A stretch of DNA of 64,000 nt, from contig AP021856.1 in assembly GCA_017347445.1 (NCBI GenBank), forward strand, positions 620,001-684,000, read 5' to 3'. Positions 25,274 to 34,923 of the stretch are shown in pieces. The notes under the pieces are model-generated. The model was not told the origin of the DNA. It worked only from the letters and a program-made list of their open reading frames with translations, and made no database searches. The stretch's first letter is position 1, and every line of letters starts with the position of its first letter. The translations under genes and the position numbers were made by a program. Origin of the DNA: Candidatus Brocadia pituitae (GTDB lineage Bacteria; Planctomycetota; Brocadiia; Brocadiales; Brocadiaceae).

Positions 25274-26134
25274 TTATCTATTGCTACGCAATCGTTGTTG
25301 TTCCGTTTTAATATGTTGTAAAAGGATTTGTGATAATATGATATTATGCATACCGTTTGCCCGGATAAATTGCAAGAGTTCTTGCCGGTTCTGAAAATCA
25401 ACCGGTAAGTATGCCTTTTTCTGCAACGATTTCGCCTTGCTATGCTCCCCTGCATCATGTAATTTCGGGAGATCACGGGATAGGATTTGAGCAGTTGCCT
25501 TTATCAATTGTGAGGCAAAGGTAGTGTCCGGGTAGTAATTTGAATGCTGGTTTACCAGAGCAATATCCCTCTCCTTTTCCTCGCATTGCGTACACTCATC
25601 ACGAAGGATTTTTTTCCAGATATCATAAATCTTTCCATAACTGTCGCTGGAGTCGTGACATTCTACGCAATTCGCCCGCACCGGCTTAAATGCTGCCCCT
25701 CCCTGCACTAATTGATGACATCCAGTGCAGGAAACATCTCTGACCATAAGATCCGGGATCTTCGCATGAAATCCCCCGATATTTCCTTCACGGTATTCCT
25801 GTATCCCCGCATGGCAACGCCAGCAATCTTCCGTGTCCTTGTCCTTATGATGACAGGCAAGACAATCCTCGTCTTGCACAATGAGCTTACCGTGAGTTTC
25901 TAAGCCAACAGCATCGTTAGCGTGACAGAGTCCGCAATCAAACCCCTTTCCGGGGGAATGGATTCTGTGACGAAAGATCCTTTTCTGATAGGGACTTTGA
26001 TAGGCAAGATAATTCACATGGCACCGGTTAATGCACGATTGAGTAACAGCCGGGTAGTCACTGTTACCGCCGAGTGCAAGACACGGTGCTAAAACGATCA
26101 GGAGAAATGCAGAGGAGATAAGCCGTAAAAACAT
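25274..26134 (-). CDS. Periplasmic multihaem cytochrome c, about six haems
   Basis: 286 residues with a signal peptide (1-22). Five CXXCH sites: CGLCH, CLACH, CWRCH, CTGCH and CVECH. A sixth site has the form CX3CH (CINRCH, near residue 34). CTQCE near residue 183 lacks the His and is probably not a haem site. The C-terminal 100 residues have no haem motif and are helical. It is the last gene of the cytochrome b cluster, 8 nt after the 11-haem gene. Likely an electron carrier of that complex; partner unknown. Confidence 0.85.
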   Translation of the reverse strand: MFLRLISSAFLLIVLAPCLALGGNSDYPAVTQSCINRCHVNYLAYQSPYQKRIFRHRIHSPGKGFDCGLCHANDAVGLETHGKLIVQDEDCLACHHKDKDTEDCWRCHAGIQEYREGNIGGFHAKIPDLMVRDVSCTGCHQLVQGGAAFKPVRANCVECHDSSDSYGKIYDIWKKILRDECTQCEEKERDIALVNQHSNYYPDTTFASQLIKATAQILSRDLPKLHDAGEHSKAKSLQKKAYLPVDFQNRQELLQFIRANGMHNIILSQILLQHIKTEQQRLRSNR

Positions 26135-26142
26135 GTCGGTTT

Positions 26143-27459
26143 TCAGGAAGGGTTATTGTTAAGCCTTTTGTCTTTTCGTACTATTTGTCTCAATTGCTCA
26201 ATGCTATAGCCGAGGAGATCTTTAACGTATTTAATATTATGACTGCCATAGCTCCCGTCCTTTGCAACAAATTCATAATTGAACTCCGCTTCCCGGATTA
26301 TGGGCAAGGTATCGGGTGTTTGATGCTTTTCAGCGGTTTTCACTAAAGAGCTTAGTAGTTTCATCATGGATGACACAAGGAGTTTCTGCTCGGCCAGTAT
26401 CTTGTTAAATCCACGATCATGACAGGCAACACATACATCCGGGTTTACCCTCGCATAAAAACCATCTCTGTGGCACGCAGAGCAATTCACTGTTGCAAGA
26501 TACATGGGGTCAGGCAGTCCCTGTATACCCTTGCCGCCGGCTCCCCTCATGACCGAACTTTGCACCTCATAGCCGGCTTCAGTAAAGTGCAAAATAGGGC
26601 GGGTTTTTCCATCACCGGCGTTTTCCCTCACCCAGCCGTGGTTAATAGAGGCGTGGCAGGGAGTACAGGACGTCTTGTTTTTCACGACATGATAGTAATG
26701 CATTCGTGATGCATCCTTTGCATGACCGGTTTTTTCTGAATGGCATTGACTGCAGTTTGCCTCATCCACCGCTCCCTTTCCCCGGACGATGTTAAAATGG
26801 CAGTTGACACAACCTATCTTTTTTTCTTTTTCATATTCACGATGCGAAAACGTCTTTCCGTAGATGTCCCTGGTTATTTCGATGTTCTTATGACATACAG
26901 TGCAATCCGAAACTGGTTTTCCCTCGTAAGTGTAAAGAGGTTTCCTGGTATACATGAAATGGCAGGTATTGCATGTCCTTGTATCCGTCTGAAAATGCTT
27001 TTCTCCTCCAAGATTTGAATGACAGGAAGTGCATCTCATGCTCAGATTTTCACGAAAATCGATCATATGCGTTTTATGCTGAAATGGTGTGATCTTTTTG
27101 TACCGGATCTCAGCGGAGGTTAACGTATTCAATGGATGGCATGGCTCTTGTGTACAGTACCGGTTCTTTATTATTACGTCCATCGTAGCAAAAGCGTTCA
27201 CCGTATTCACGAGATCTGCGGTAACAGCACCGGAGTTTTCATGGTTATGACAATCCTGGCATGCAATATCCCCTGATGGCAACTTTTTACACGCATTCGT
27301 AAAGACAACATCCCCATGGCAACTGGTACAAAACCTTGATTGTTTTGGCACTGATACCGTAGCAAGTATGACAACAACGACAACCCCTACGGCAACCAGG
27401 GAGAAAATTCCGAGTTTGATGGTAAGCCTTTTATGTAATCTTTTTACCTCAAGAAACAT
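26143..27459 (-). CDS. Membrane-anchored 11-haem cytochrome c
   Basis: 438 residues from the ATG at 27459. The frame is open to 27600, but the extra 47 residues are hydrophilic and lie in the previous gene. Residues about 15-35 are a transmembrane helix (IFSLVAVGVVVVVILATV). Ten CXXCH sites follow (CTSCH, CQDCH, CTSCH, CNTCH, CTVCH, CVNCH, CSQCH, CTPCH, CSACH, CVACH) and one CX4CH (CTQEPCH) as third. Anchor plus many haems is the layout of NapC/NrfH-like quinol-linked or wire-type cytochromes. Last about 80 residues lack haem. Confidence 0.88.
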   Translation of the reverse strand: MFLEVKRLHKRLTIKLGIFSLVAVGVVVVVILATVSVPKQSRFCTSCHGDVVFTNACKKLPSGDIACQDCHNHENSGAVTADLVNTVNAFATMDVIIKNRYCTQEPCHPLNTLTSAEIRYKKITPFQHKTHMIDFRENLSMRCTSCHSNLGGEKHFQTDTRTCNTCHFMYTRKPLYTYEGKPVSDCTVCHKNIEITRDIYGKTFSHREYEKEKKIGCVNCHFNIVRGKGAVDEANCSQCHSEKTGHAKDASRMHYYHVVKNKTSCTPCHASINHGWVRENAGDGKTRPILHFTEAGYEVQSSVMRGAGGKGIQGLPDPMYLATVNCSACHRDGFYARVNPDVCVACHDRGFNKILAEQKLLVSSMMKLLSSLVKTAEKHQTPDTLPIIREAEFNYEFVAKDGSYGSHNIKYVKDLLGYSIEQLRQIVRKDKRLNNNPS

Positions 27460-27541
27460 GCCCGTTGTGTTTAGCGTAAAACCCGCAGAAATAACTCGAA
27501 AATTGTGTACAAAAAAATGCTTTTCCCTGTTCGTGAAAAGG

Positions 27542-29404
27542 TCATGGGATAAAAAGTATTGACCATCTATTCCACCGCGCAACGCCGTAATCCGTGTCAT
27601 TGGGATGGCAACCGTAGCAGGAATTCGTGATAACCGTGCCGGGGTTATTTGTTTTGCCTTCTGCCGTATTAATGTCGGCCATTGCTCTGCTCGTAGATGG
27701 TTTTATAATATCAAAGATATGGGAAGAGATGTCATTGTCCGCGCCAGATTTAGCTGTTTTTGGCATATGACAACCCGTACAACGGCTTCCTCCCGCCTTG
27801 CTCCGGCTGAAGTAATGCCTTGCATGCAGGTTCCGTTCCCTCCCGTGTTTTTTTTCCGTGTCTGCATAACGGTCATGGCATGCAATGCATAGTTTATTGT
27901 TTTCATTTTTTTCGCGGAGTTGTGCAGTTCCTTTTTTACCGCTACCGTGCGACTCGTGGCAGGTAATGCATCTCATTCCGGAAACAGAAAAATGCGTATC
28001 TTTCATAAAATCATCCGATTGCTGATGATGTTGCTCCGAGTGATTGTTTCTTGAAGCATTTGCGCCCAGCGTTGCACTATCATTGTCACCCCAGTAGCCG
28101 GCAGTTGTCTTACCTGCGGAATCCGTTGTCTCAATGTAGTCCCCCAGTACCTTGCCGGGCACAAACGGAACGATCCTGTTGCCGTCAACAATACATGGAT
28201 AATCAGTATCAAACGCGGGACCGGTTTCACCCGCTTTATTTTTTACCCGTGAATGGCATTGACCGCACACTTCGTTAGCCCTGTCTGCAGCCAGGTATCT
28301 TGGATTGATAATGTACGCCTTTGGATTGCCCTGGAGCTTTTGTGGCACGTGATCTCCTCCTGGTCCGTGACAGCTTTCGCAGGACACATTAAATTCCTGG
28401 GAACCGGAAATAAACCTGCCGTCACTCGTTTGTGTAATATTTAGCCCCGTTACATGACACCCCTCACAGTATTGTTCTGATGAATAGTTTGAGCCGGGGA
28501 CATTCACATCAGTAGTTATCAGGGACTGATCGCTGTTGTACCAGTCCAGCGGGCGATATGAAACCCATGCGCCATGGGGATTGTTCTCATCGACATTCCG
28601 GAGATTGTATTGAACAGGAAGGATATAATGGCTTCCGGCAATTTTCACATGGTAGCGCTGCATGCCTGCCACCGCCGAACCGCCATGAGTTCGGACTACC
28701 GTATATGTCGCCGAAACGGACTCATCGTTTAAATCAAAAAGGGTGACCTTATAGATATTATCGAGTATGAACGGCTTAAATTTAACCTTGCCGTCGCTTG
28801 TTGAAACAATTTCTCCAGTGAAGGGGGCAGCGACGGTATCTGGCGTAATGTTCGTACGTATGTAATTGGCGTGTGCTGTCTGTTTCCATCCCTTATATTC
28901 ACCATGACACCCCAGGCATACCTCGCTCCCCACGTACAATGCACCGGCAGGAATTGACGAAGAAAGTTTCAATCTGATACGATTGGGTTTTTTTGTTGAG
29001 TTTATTGTTATTACGTCATCGTTCGGTAAGTAAGATTCATAAGAAGACGGGGTAGCCCTGACGAGATAGGTACCGCGGCTTATATTCGTTATCCTGAATT
29101 TCCCTTTTTTGTCAGTAGTAGTCACATCTTCGAATGCAGACCCGTACGGTGTAGTCTTCTTAAGAGCCTGAATGCTAATGGTTATATCTGCCAGGGCCGC
29201 CCCGGAGGTATCAAGCACTTTCCCCACGATTTCTCCTGTGTCGGGAGAGGGCTGTGCGTGCGACTGTATTTCTTTTAATTCTGTTGCAGAAGCAGAAGCC
29301 AGGGATCCAAGAATGTCTGAAATGAATGCCATTACGGGGCAACAGCATAAGGTAAAAACTATTAAGAAGGAATTGATTATTTTTACATATTTCGGTTTAA
29401 CCAT
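27542..29404 (-). CDS. Octahaem cytochrome c with carboxypeptidase-regulatory-like domain
   Basis: 620 residues. Signal peptide 1-27. Residues 55-150 form a carboxypeptidase-regulatory-like beta-sandwich (GEIVGKVLDTSGAALADITI, TTTDKKGKFRITNISRGTYL). The rest has eight CXXCH sites: CLGCH, CEGCH, CESCH, CGQCH, CITCH, CIACH, CTGCH and CYGCH. The haem layout (CEGCHVTG, CESCHGPGG, CITCHESHG, CTGCHMPK) resembles cytochrome c-554/octahaem families. Substrate or acceptor unknown. Second block of the cytochrome b gene cluster. Confidence 0.88.
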   Translation of the reverse strand: MVKPKYVKIINSFLIVFTLCCCPVMAFISDILGSLASASATELKEIQSHAQPSPDTGEIVGKVLDTSGAALADITISIQALKKTTPYGSAFEDVTTTDKKGKFRITNISRGTYLVRATPSSYESYLPNDDVITINSTKKPNRIRLKLSSSIPAGALYVGSEVCLGCHGEYKGWKQTAHANYIRTNITPDTVAAPFTGEIVSTSDGKVKFKPFILDNIYKVTLFDLNDESVSATYTVVRTHGGSAVAGMQRYHVKIAGSHYILPVQYNLRNVDENNPHGAWVSYRPLDWYNSDQSLITTDVNVPGSNYSSEQYCEGCHVTGLNITQTSDGRFISGSQEFNVSCESCHGPGGDHVPQKLQGNPKAYIINPRYLAADRANEVCGQCHSRVKNKAGETGPAFDTDYPCIVDGNRIVPFVPGKVLGDYIETTDSAGKTTAGYWGDNDSATLGANASRNNHSEQHHQQSDDFMKDTHFSVSGMRCITCHESHGSGKKGTAQLREKNENNKLCIACHDRYADTEKKHGRERNLHARHYFSRSKAGGSRCTGCHMPKTAKSGADNDISSHIFDIIKPSTSRAMADINTAEGKTNNPGTVITNSCYGCHPNDTDYGVARWNRWSILFIP

Positions 29405-29560
29405 AGAAATCTCCTGAGTTTGTTGTAAAATTCCTGATTTTTAGACATATCATAGCACCACAACCAAATTACCCCTATCGGGGGGCAGAGATGGAAGGGG
29501 AATCTGTGAAAGGAAAAAGATTTTACGCGGTAATGCTTGCTGTCTTTCACTGCTCATTGT
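29405..29560. other. Spacer inside the cytochrome cluster
   Basis: Includes GATTTTACGCGGTAAT (about 29518-29533), one end of the repeat that also interrupts the integrase gene. CCCCTATCGGGGG at about 29472 could form a hairpin. Not obviously a terminator. Confidence 0.45.
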
Positions 29561-29902
29561 TCATTCATTGGCCGGAATTCTTTTCAAAGACAGTCTGTTT
29601 TTTGGGGTATATCTGATGGCATTTTCAAGAAATGGCCATAAAATAAGGAGCAATGCGCAGCATGCTATAAAAAAAATCAACACAATGTCATTTTGCAAAT
29701 ACTTACTCAGCTCATAAAAAGGCAATCCAAACCAGGGGACATAATCCGGTTTATTCATAAAGGTAAACGGCAGCGGCAGGAAAATGACGGCGAGACATTC
29801 AACAATGAGTAAAAAACAAGATACGATGATATACCGGAACATTTCATTGGGGAAAAATGGTTCGAGCATCTCCGGGGTCCTTCCTTGGGTATAATCTTTC
29901 AC
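29561..29902 (-). CDS. Cytochrome b6f subunit IV-like protein, Qo motif altered
   Basis: 113 residues with two to three transmembrane helices (IIVSCFLLIVECLAVIFLPL, DIVLIFFIACCALLLILWPF). The order FFPNE, helix, GLPFYELSKYL, helix, PFLENAIRYTP matches PetD. Where PetD has PEWYFFPVFQI this protein has VPWFGLPFYEL. The Glu of PEWY that takes part in quinol oxidation is missing. It follows the b6-like gene by 55 bp. Length is shorter than the 160 residues usual for PetD; the first helix is cut short. Confidence 0.82.
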   Translation of the reverse strand: MKDYTQGRTPEMLEPFFPNEMFRYIIVSCFLLIVECLAVIFLPLPFTFMNKPDYVPWFGLPFYELSKYLQNDIVLIFFIACCALLLILWPFLENAIRYTPKNRLSLKRIPANE

Positions 29903-29957
29903 GCAAACCTCCTTGTTGGCAAAAGCGTATTATTAAAAATAATGATACGTAAAATTA

Positions 29958-30536
29958 TTACAACGGTTCGTAAATCCCTGTTTTTCTGATCATAAAAAAG
30001 TGCATACCCATAAATAAACCCATGATGGACGGAATGACCGCCACATGGACAGCATATAAAAAAGACAAGCGGATGGTAAAAAGTTCATCCATATTGCCGA
30101 CGGACAGTAAATTTCCCGTAAAATACATGAGCAGGGTGAGGATAAACAGGCACGATCCTGATACCCAGTGCAATTCCCGTGGATGCCGGTAAATACCCTT
30201 AAAAAAAATACGCACCATATGGCCTATGACCATGCCGATCATAACATGGGGGCCTACCGCGTGAATGCGCTGGATAAACCACCCGAAGGGAACGTAGTGC
30301 GTTATATACTGAATGCTTGCCAAAGCCTCTTTTGTGCCGGGAACAAAATAAAACATAAGAAATATGCCCGTAATTGTCTGCACGAGAAATGCAACCAAAG
30401 ATATTCCGCCCATACATCCAAACCAACTCATTCCTTTGGGAATCAGTTTCCTCGTGATATTTTTTTCGATAACCTCTTTTAAAAAACCGCCTTCTTTATT
30501 CCTGACTTCCCGGAATTCATCTTTTTTATCAGCCAT
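29958..30536 (-). CDS. Cytochrome b6-like protein
   Basis: 192 residues from the ATG at 30536 (AGAGAGG 5 nt upstream); the frame is open to 30560. Four transmembrane helices. Haem-b ligand pairs: His in RIHAVGP and His 14 residues on (GHMVRI), then His in AVHVAVIP and His 15 residues on (MHFFMI). The 14/15 spacing is that of b6, not of bc1. WFGCMGGISL has a Cys at the position of Cys35 of b6, which binds haem ci covalently. It is the first gene of a five-gene cluster; no Rieske gene is adjacent. Confidence 0.9.
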   Translation of the reverse strand: MADKKDEFREVRNKEGGFLKEVIEKNITRKLIPKGMSWFGCMGGISLVAFLVQTITGIFLMFYFVPGTKEALASIQYITHYVPFGWFIQRIHAVGPHVMIGMVIGHMVRIFFKGIYRHPRELHWVSGSCLFILTLLMYFTGNLLSVGNMDELFTIRLSFLYAVHVAVIPSIMGLFMGMHFFMIRKTGIYEPL

Positions 30537-30560
30537 AGGCACCTCTCTTCTTTTCTCCAT

Positions 30561-31544
30561 GATTATGTCCGGTTTTTCTCCTGGAAGGGCGACAAATTTT
30601 AAAAGGCGGACATGCCGTCTTTCTTAAATAGGTCTGATACTACGAAAAAGTCCGGCAGAAGAGGAATCCGTTTTGCCTGGAATCCTCCATCTTGTCTGAC
30701 GGTTATACAGCTAAGCCGGTCTGTCGTTAAAGAAAACGGCAACAATATTGATACTAAGACTCAACATCTTTTGGTATATAATTATCAAAATAAAATTTAA
30801 TGTCAATGAAAATATTATAAATCCTTTATTTGTGAAGAGGAAAACAATGGATGGAACTTTTTCGTTTATTTCCCGAAAAACATCTGGCTATACACGATTA
30901 TAGCATTATTCTCACAGATGCTCTTAATATCGTGGAGTCGGCCTCCCGATGCTTCTTGCAGATAGATTCCGTGTGGCAGGTGAGATAAGTCTCCGATGAA
31001 GAAATTCAAACTTATCGTGAAGTCGCGAAGTTGCAGGATGCCGTAACTTTTTGATATTGCAAAATGTCGGCTCATTTGTATAATCAGAACATTATTGCCA
31101 TTCTTTTAGCCGCGTAATTTATATGGGTATCTTTTTGGGAGTTTAACCTATGATCTGGAAAAACTGCACATCATTTAAATACGGGTGAGTGCACTTACCG
31201 AAGTGGCGGCGCCATTTCCAGGTTGAGTGGATAAGGTATAGACTCTTAAAGGATTGCCTGTAGTAGATCCCCGAAAAACGCAAGTGTTTCTTCTCTCTTG
31301 CAAGGTATTTACATCCATCCCATAAGAAATTCTAGCCTCCACCGTCTCAGTTTCCTCTTACCAGGAATAGGTACCGTCCCTTCGTCCAATAGTTAATTGG
31401 ACAACCTCTTTATTTGGACACAGATTCGCGCAGATAGTTGCCGATCGAAGAAAAACTGCTGCTCACCCCTACTGCTATTTCTCCGCGAATTCAGTGTCCT
31501 CTGTGGCTAATTTAACTGACTTATTTAACATGGAGGGTGTAATC
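30561..31544. other. Gene-free stretch before the formate dehydrogenase
   Basis: About 980 bp. Short open frames on both strands (for example 30866-31075, minus) have no recognisable family or ribosome binding site. No repeat family of this window was seen. It separates divergent operons, so it must hold both promoters; I could not assign them. Confidence 0.5.
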
Positions 31545-34232
31545 ATGGTATCTTTAGTAATCGATGGAAAAAAAGTGAAGGCAGAACCTGTACAAACCAT
31601 TTTACAGGCAGCACAAAAAGTGGGGATTCATATTCCTACCCTCTGCCACGATCCGCGACTGGATCCTTCCGGTGCATGCCGGATGTGTGTGGTCGAGGTA
31701 GAAGGTGCGCGATCCCTGGTTGCTTCCTGTGCAACCCCGGTCACCGAAGGCATGAAGGTCTCTACCCGGACTGAATCGGTAACACGCGCACGAAAACTCA
31801 ACCTCGAACTTCTTTGGTCTCATCATCCCAATGATTGTCTGACATGCGATAAAGCGGGAGAATGCCAGCTCCAAAAACTCATGTATGAATACGATGTAAC
31901 GACGTCACGATTTGTGGAACAAAATCCACCCCCTAAACCAGATACTTCGAATCCCGGTATCTATCGGGACATGAACAAATGCATCCTCTGTGGAAAATGC
32001 GTCAGGATCTGCGATGAGATTCAAAACCAGCACATATGGGCATTTTCAAATCGCGGGATGCAGACCTCAATAGCAACGGCCTTTGAAAAATCCTTAAAAG
32101 ACGCCGATTGCGTATTTTGCGGACATTGTGTTTCCGTGTGCCCGGTGGGCGCACTGATGGACAAGCCTGCCGCAAAAAAGGGACGATCATGGGAAACCAG
32201 GAAGGTAAGGACGGTCTGTTGTTATTGCGGGGTGGGTTGTAGCCTTATGCTTCATGTTAAGGGGGGTGAAGTTCTGAAAGTGACAGCCGATACCCATGAC
32301 GCCCCCAATTATGGCAGTCTCTGTGTAAAAGGACGATACGGGTTTGAGTTTTACAAGAGCCCCGACCGTTTAAAATCTCCATTGGTTCGCGATAGCATTG
32401 ACCAGCCTTTTCGGGAAGCAGGCTGGGATGAGGCCATTAACCTTGTCGCCGGGAAACTTTTGGAAATTAAGAAGAACTATGGTCCGGATGCGTTCGGATG
32501 CCTGAGTTCTTCAAGGGGCACAAACGAAGAAAATTATCTTGCTCAAAAATTTACGCGTGCCGTTATGGGAACCAATAACATGGATAACTGCGCACGTGTT
32601 TGCCATGCCCCGTCGGTAACGGGACTCCGGGCTGCCCTGGGAAGCGGTGCCGCTACGAATTCCCTGGCGGATATAGAAGGCGCGGAGGTCCTCATTGTCA
32701 GCGGTTCCAATACCACCGAGGCCCATCCCGTAGCTGCCTTAAAGATCAAAAAGGCGGTGCGGCAGAAGGGAGCCAAACTTATCGTAATCGACCCACGGGA
32801 GATTGAACTTGTCCAGTATGCAACCGTATGGCTCCGTTTAAAACCGGGTACGAACGTTGCGCTTATCAATGGTATGTTGCATGTCATTTTAAAAGAAGGT
32901 TTGGAAAACAGGGAATTTATCCGGCAACGAACAGAGAATATTGACATGCTGCAACAGGTAGTGGCCCAGTACACACCGGAAAAGACCGAAGAAATTACCG
33001 GGGTTCCAAAAGAGGACATCATCAGGGCTGCCAGAATTTATGCCGGAACACGGAAGGGCATGATTATCTACGGATTGGGAATGACCGAGCACAAGGCGGG
33101 ATCCCATGGCGTCATGTCCCTGGCTAATCTGGCGTTGATTACGGGCAACGTGGGCAAGCCCAATACCGGGATCAACCCGCTCCGCGGACAGAACAACGTC
33201 CAGGGCTCATGCGACATGGGGGCATTGCCGGACGTCTATACCTGTTATCAAAAAGTAGACGATCCTGTTGCCAATAAAAAATTCTCCGAGGCATGGGGTT
33301 GCCAGCTTCCTGCGAAACCCGGGCTAAAGGAACCTCAGATGTACCGGGAAGCCCTGGCAGGCAAACTCAAAGCAATGTATATCATTGGGTATGACCCGGC
33401 TGTTACCCAGGCCAATATCAGTCATGTACGGTCAGCCATGGAAAAACTTGATCTCCTCGTCGTGCAGGAGCTTTTTATGACAGAAACGGCAAAGCTTGCC
33501 CATGTGGTGCTCCCCGCCGGCTGTTTTTTTGAAAAGGATGGCACCTTTACCAACGCAGAAAGAAGGGTGCGCAAACTCAATAAGGCGATTCCTCTGCCTG
33601 AGGGCACAAAGCATGATTGGGAAATCATATCGCTGATTGCCAGTGCTATGGGATATCCTATGCATTATAACAATCCAGGCGAAATTATGGATGAACTTGC
33701 CCGCCTTACGCCGGAGTTTGCAGGGATCGATTTTAAGAGACTCGAAGGGGACGGGCTGGTATGGCCCGTGTGGGATAAGAAACATCCCGGCACACCCATT
33801 TTACACAAAGATACCTTCACGAGGGGAAAGGGCAGGTTCAACGATCTTCTCTATACGCCATCGGAGGAATTGCCTGACAATGACTATCCTTTGTACCTAA
33901 CCACGGGTCGCCGTCTTTACCATTACAACAATGGTTCTATGTCGCTTCGAAACCCGGAAATTTATGCGATCAGCTCGGAGGAATTTGTGGAAATCCATCC
34001 CGGTGAGGCTGAAAGATTGGGGATAAAAACAGGGGATACCGTGCGGGTACAATCACGACGCGGTTCGTTGGAAGTGAAGGCGCGTGTCACAACAAAATCC
34101 AGGCCCGGAAGCGTATTCCTTTCTTTCCACTTTCCGGAGACCCCAACAAACGTCCTGACGGGTCCCGGAGAAGATCTCCTGGCACTTACGCCGGAATACA
34201 AGGTGTGCGCGGTAAAGGTTGAGAAAAGGTAA
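31545..34232 (+). CDS. fdhA: NAD-linked formate dehydrogenase, catalytic subunit (Cys type)
   Basis: 895 residues from the ATG at 31545 (GGAGGG 7 nt upstream). N-terminal NuoG-like domain: [2Fe-2S] CHDPRLDPSGACRMC and CATPV, His-Cys cluster HHPNDCLTCDKAGECQ, two [4Fe-4S] (CILCGKCVRICDE, CVFCGHCVSVCPVG). Then CCYCGVGC [4Fe-4S], and the molybdopterin domain with NCARVCHAPSV, where the metal-binding residue is Cys rather than selenocysteine. C-terminal molybdopterin dinucleotide domain from about residue 780. Oxidises formate (or reduces CO2) with NuoE/NuoF-like partners encoded downstream. Cytosolic by lack of a signal. Confidence 0.92.
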   Translation: MVSLVIDGKKVKAEPVQTILQAAQKVGIHIPTLCHDPRLDPSGACRMCVVEVEGARSLVASCATPVTEGMKVSTRTESVTRARKLNLELLWSHHPNDCLTCDKAGECQLQKLMYEYDVTTSRFVEQNPPPKPDTSNPGIYRDMNKCILCGKCVRICDEIQNQHIWAFSNRGMQTSIATAFEKSLKDADCVFCGHCVSVCPVGALMDKPAAKKGRSWETRKVRTVCCYCGVGCSLMLHVKGGEVLKVTADTHDAPNYGSLCVKGRYGFEFYKSPDRLKSPLVRDSIDQPFREAGWDEAINLVAGKLLEIKKNYGPDAFGCLSSSRGTNEENYLAQKFTRAVMGTNNMDNCARVCHAPSVTGLRAALGSGAATNSLADIEGAEVLIVSGSNTTEAHPVAALKIKKAVRQKGAKLIVIDPREIELVQYATVWLRLKPGTNVALINGMLHVILKEGLENREFIRQRTENIDMLQQVVAQYTPEKTEEITGVPKEDIIRAARIYAGTRKGMIIYGLGMTEHKAGSHGVMSLANLALITGNVGKPNTGINPLRGQNNVQGSCDMGALPDVYTCYQKVDDPVANKKFSEAWGCQLPAKPGLKEPQMYREALAGKLKAMYIIGYDPAVTQANISHVRSAMEKLDLLVVQELFMTETAKLAHVVLPAGCFFEKDGTFTNAERRVRKLNKAIPLPEGTKHDWEIISLIASAMGYPMHYNNPGEIMDELARLTPEFAGIDFKRLEGDGLVWPVWDKKHPGTPILHKDTFTRGKGRFNDLLYTPSEELPDNDYPLYLTTGRRLYHYNNGSMSLRNPEIYAISSEEFVEIHPGEAERLGIKTGDTVRVQSRRGSLEVKARVTTKSRPGSVFLSFHFPETPTNVLTGPGEDLLALTPEYKVCAVKVEKR

Positions 34233-34409
34233 CTTATGCAGTGGATTTTAAATTTTTGATTGTGTGGGCTTGTGAGGTATATCAAATTCTTAGCACACCC
34301 CTCACCCCCTTATGCGTTAACGCAAGAAAGAACTATAACATTTTAGGACAAAATATCGAATTCAGAACAAGGAATATTGAATTTCGAAGTGAAAAAACTT
34401 GATAATTCG
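34233..34409. other. Intergenic region after fdhA
   Basis: CACACCCCTCACCCCCTTATG (about 34294-34313) belongs to the CCCCT-type repeats. No terminator identified. Confidence 0.4.
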
Positions 34410-34473
34410 GTAACAATTTAGTTTTTTTGAAAATCTCAAGAGAAAGGTGTTTTTCAAAAAGCTAAAGTGTTAC
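34410..34473. repeat. Short MITE (64 bp) with 8-bp target duplication
   Basis: Inverted ends GTAACAATTTAG and CTAAAGTGTTAC with GAAAGGTGTTTTTC between. It is flanked on both sides by ATAATTCG (34402-34409 and 34474-34481), a perfect 8-bp target duplication. The smallest intact member of the family at 12031 and 34924. Confidence 0.85.
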
Positions 34474-34684
34474 ATAATTCGATATTTTTTGTTCTATATT
34501 CGATATTTAATTGCGTTCAAAGCTTGAATCTACCCTGCTGACATGTTATAAAAAAAGTGAATAATTTCTTGTTGTCTTTTCGCTAAAAAAAGGTATCTTG
34601 TATAACTTTATAGACCACACATTGTATACGACATAATGCAAGAATGTTTTTCCAAAAACGAAAGCAAATTGAGGAGGCTTAATT

Positions 34685-34923
34685 ATGAAAGGCATACAGT
34701 ATGTGATGAACGATACAGGTGAAAAAAAGCTGTAATTATTGATCTTAAAAAATATGGTGAAATCTGGGAAGACTTTTATGATAGTATAGTTGCCCGTCTG
34801 AGATATGAAGAACCTAGAGAATCATGAGAATCCGTTAAAAATAGATTGTGTAAACGTAGAAAACTACAAGGGTGATTATACTATTACTTTTGCACGTTCA
34901 GCTTGAAAGAAACTTGAAAATCT
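34685..34923 (+). pseudogene. Phd-type antitoxin and RelE toxin, both decayed
   Basis: GAGGAGG lies a few nt before the ATG. The first frame reads MKGIQYVMNDTGEKK, then shifts by one base to AVIIDLKKYGEIWEDFYDSI and RYEEPRES, then TGA: a Phd/YefM-like antitoxin. Immediately after comes GDYTITFARSA-stop-KKLENL, the start of a RelE-type toxin. That toxin frame is cut off by the MITE at 34924. Frameshift, two stops and an insertion make this pair dead. Confidence 0.72.

Noticed and set aside
30866-31075. 69-codon minus-strand frame as a possible Rieske or small subunit gene
   Set aside because: No CxH...CxxH Rieske motifs, no signal or membrane segment and no ribosome binding site.
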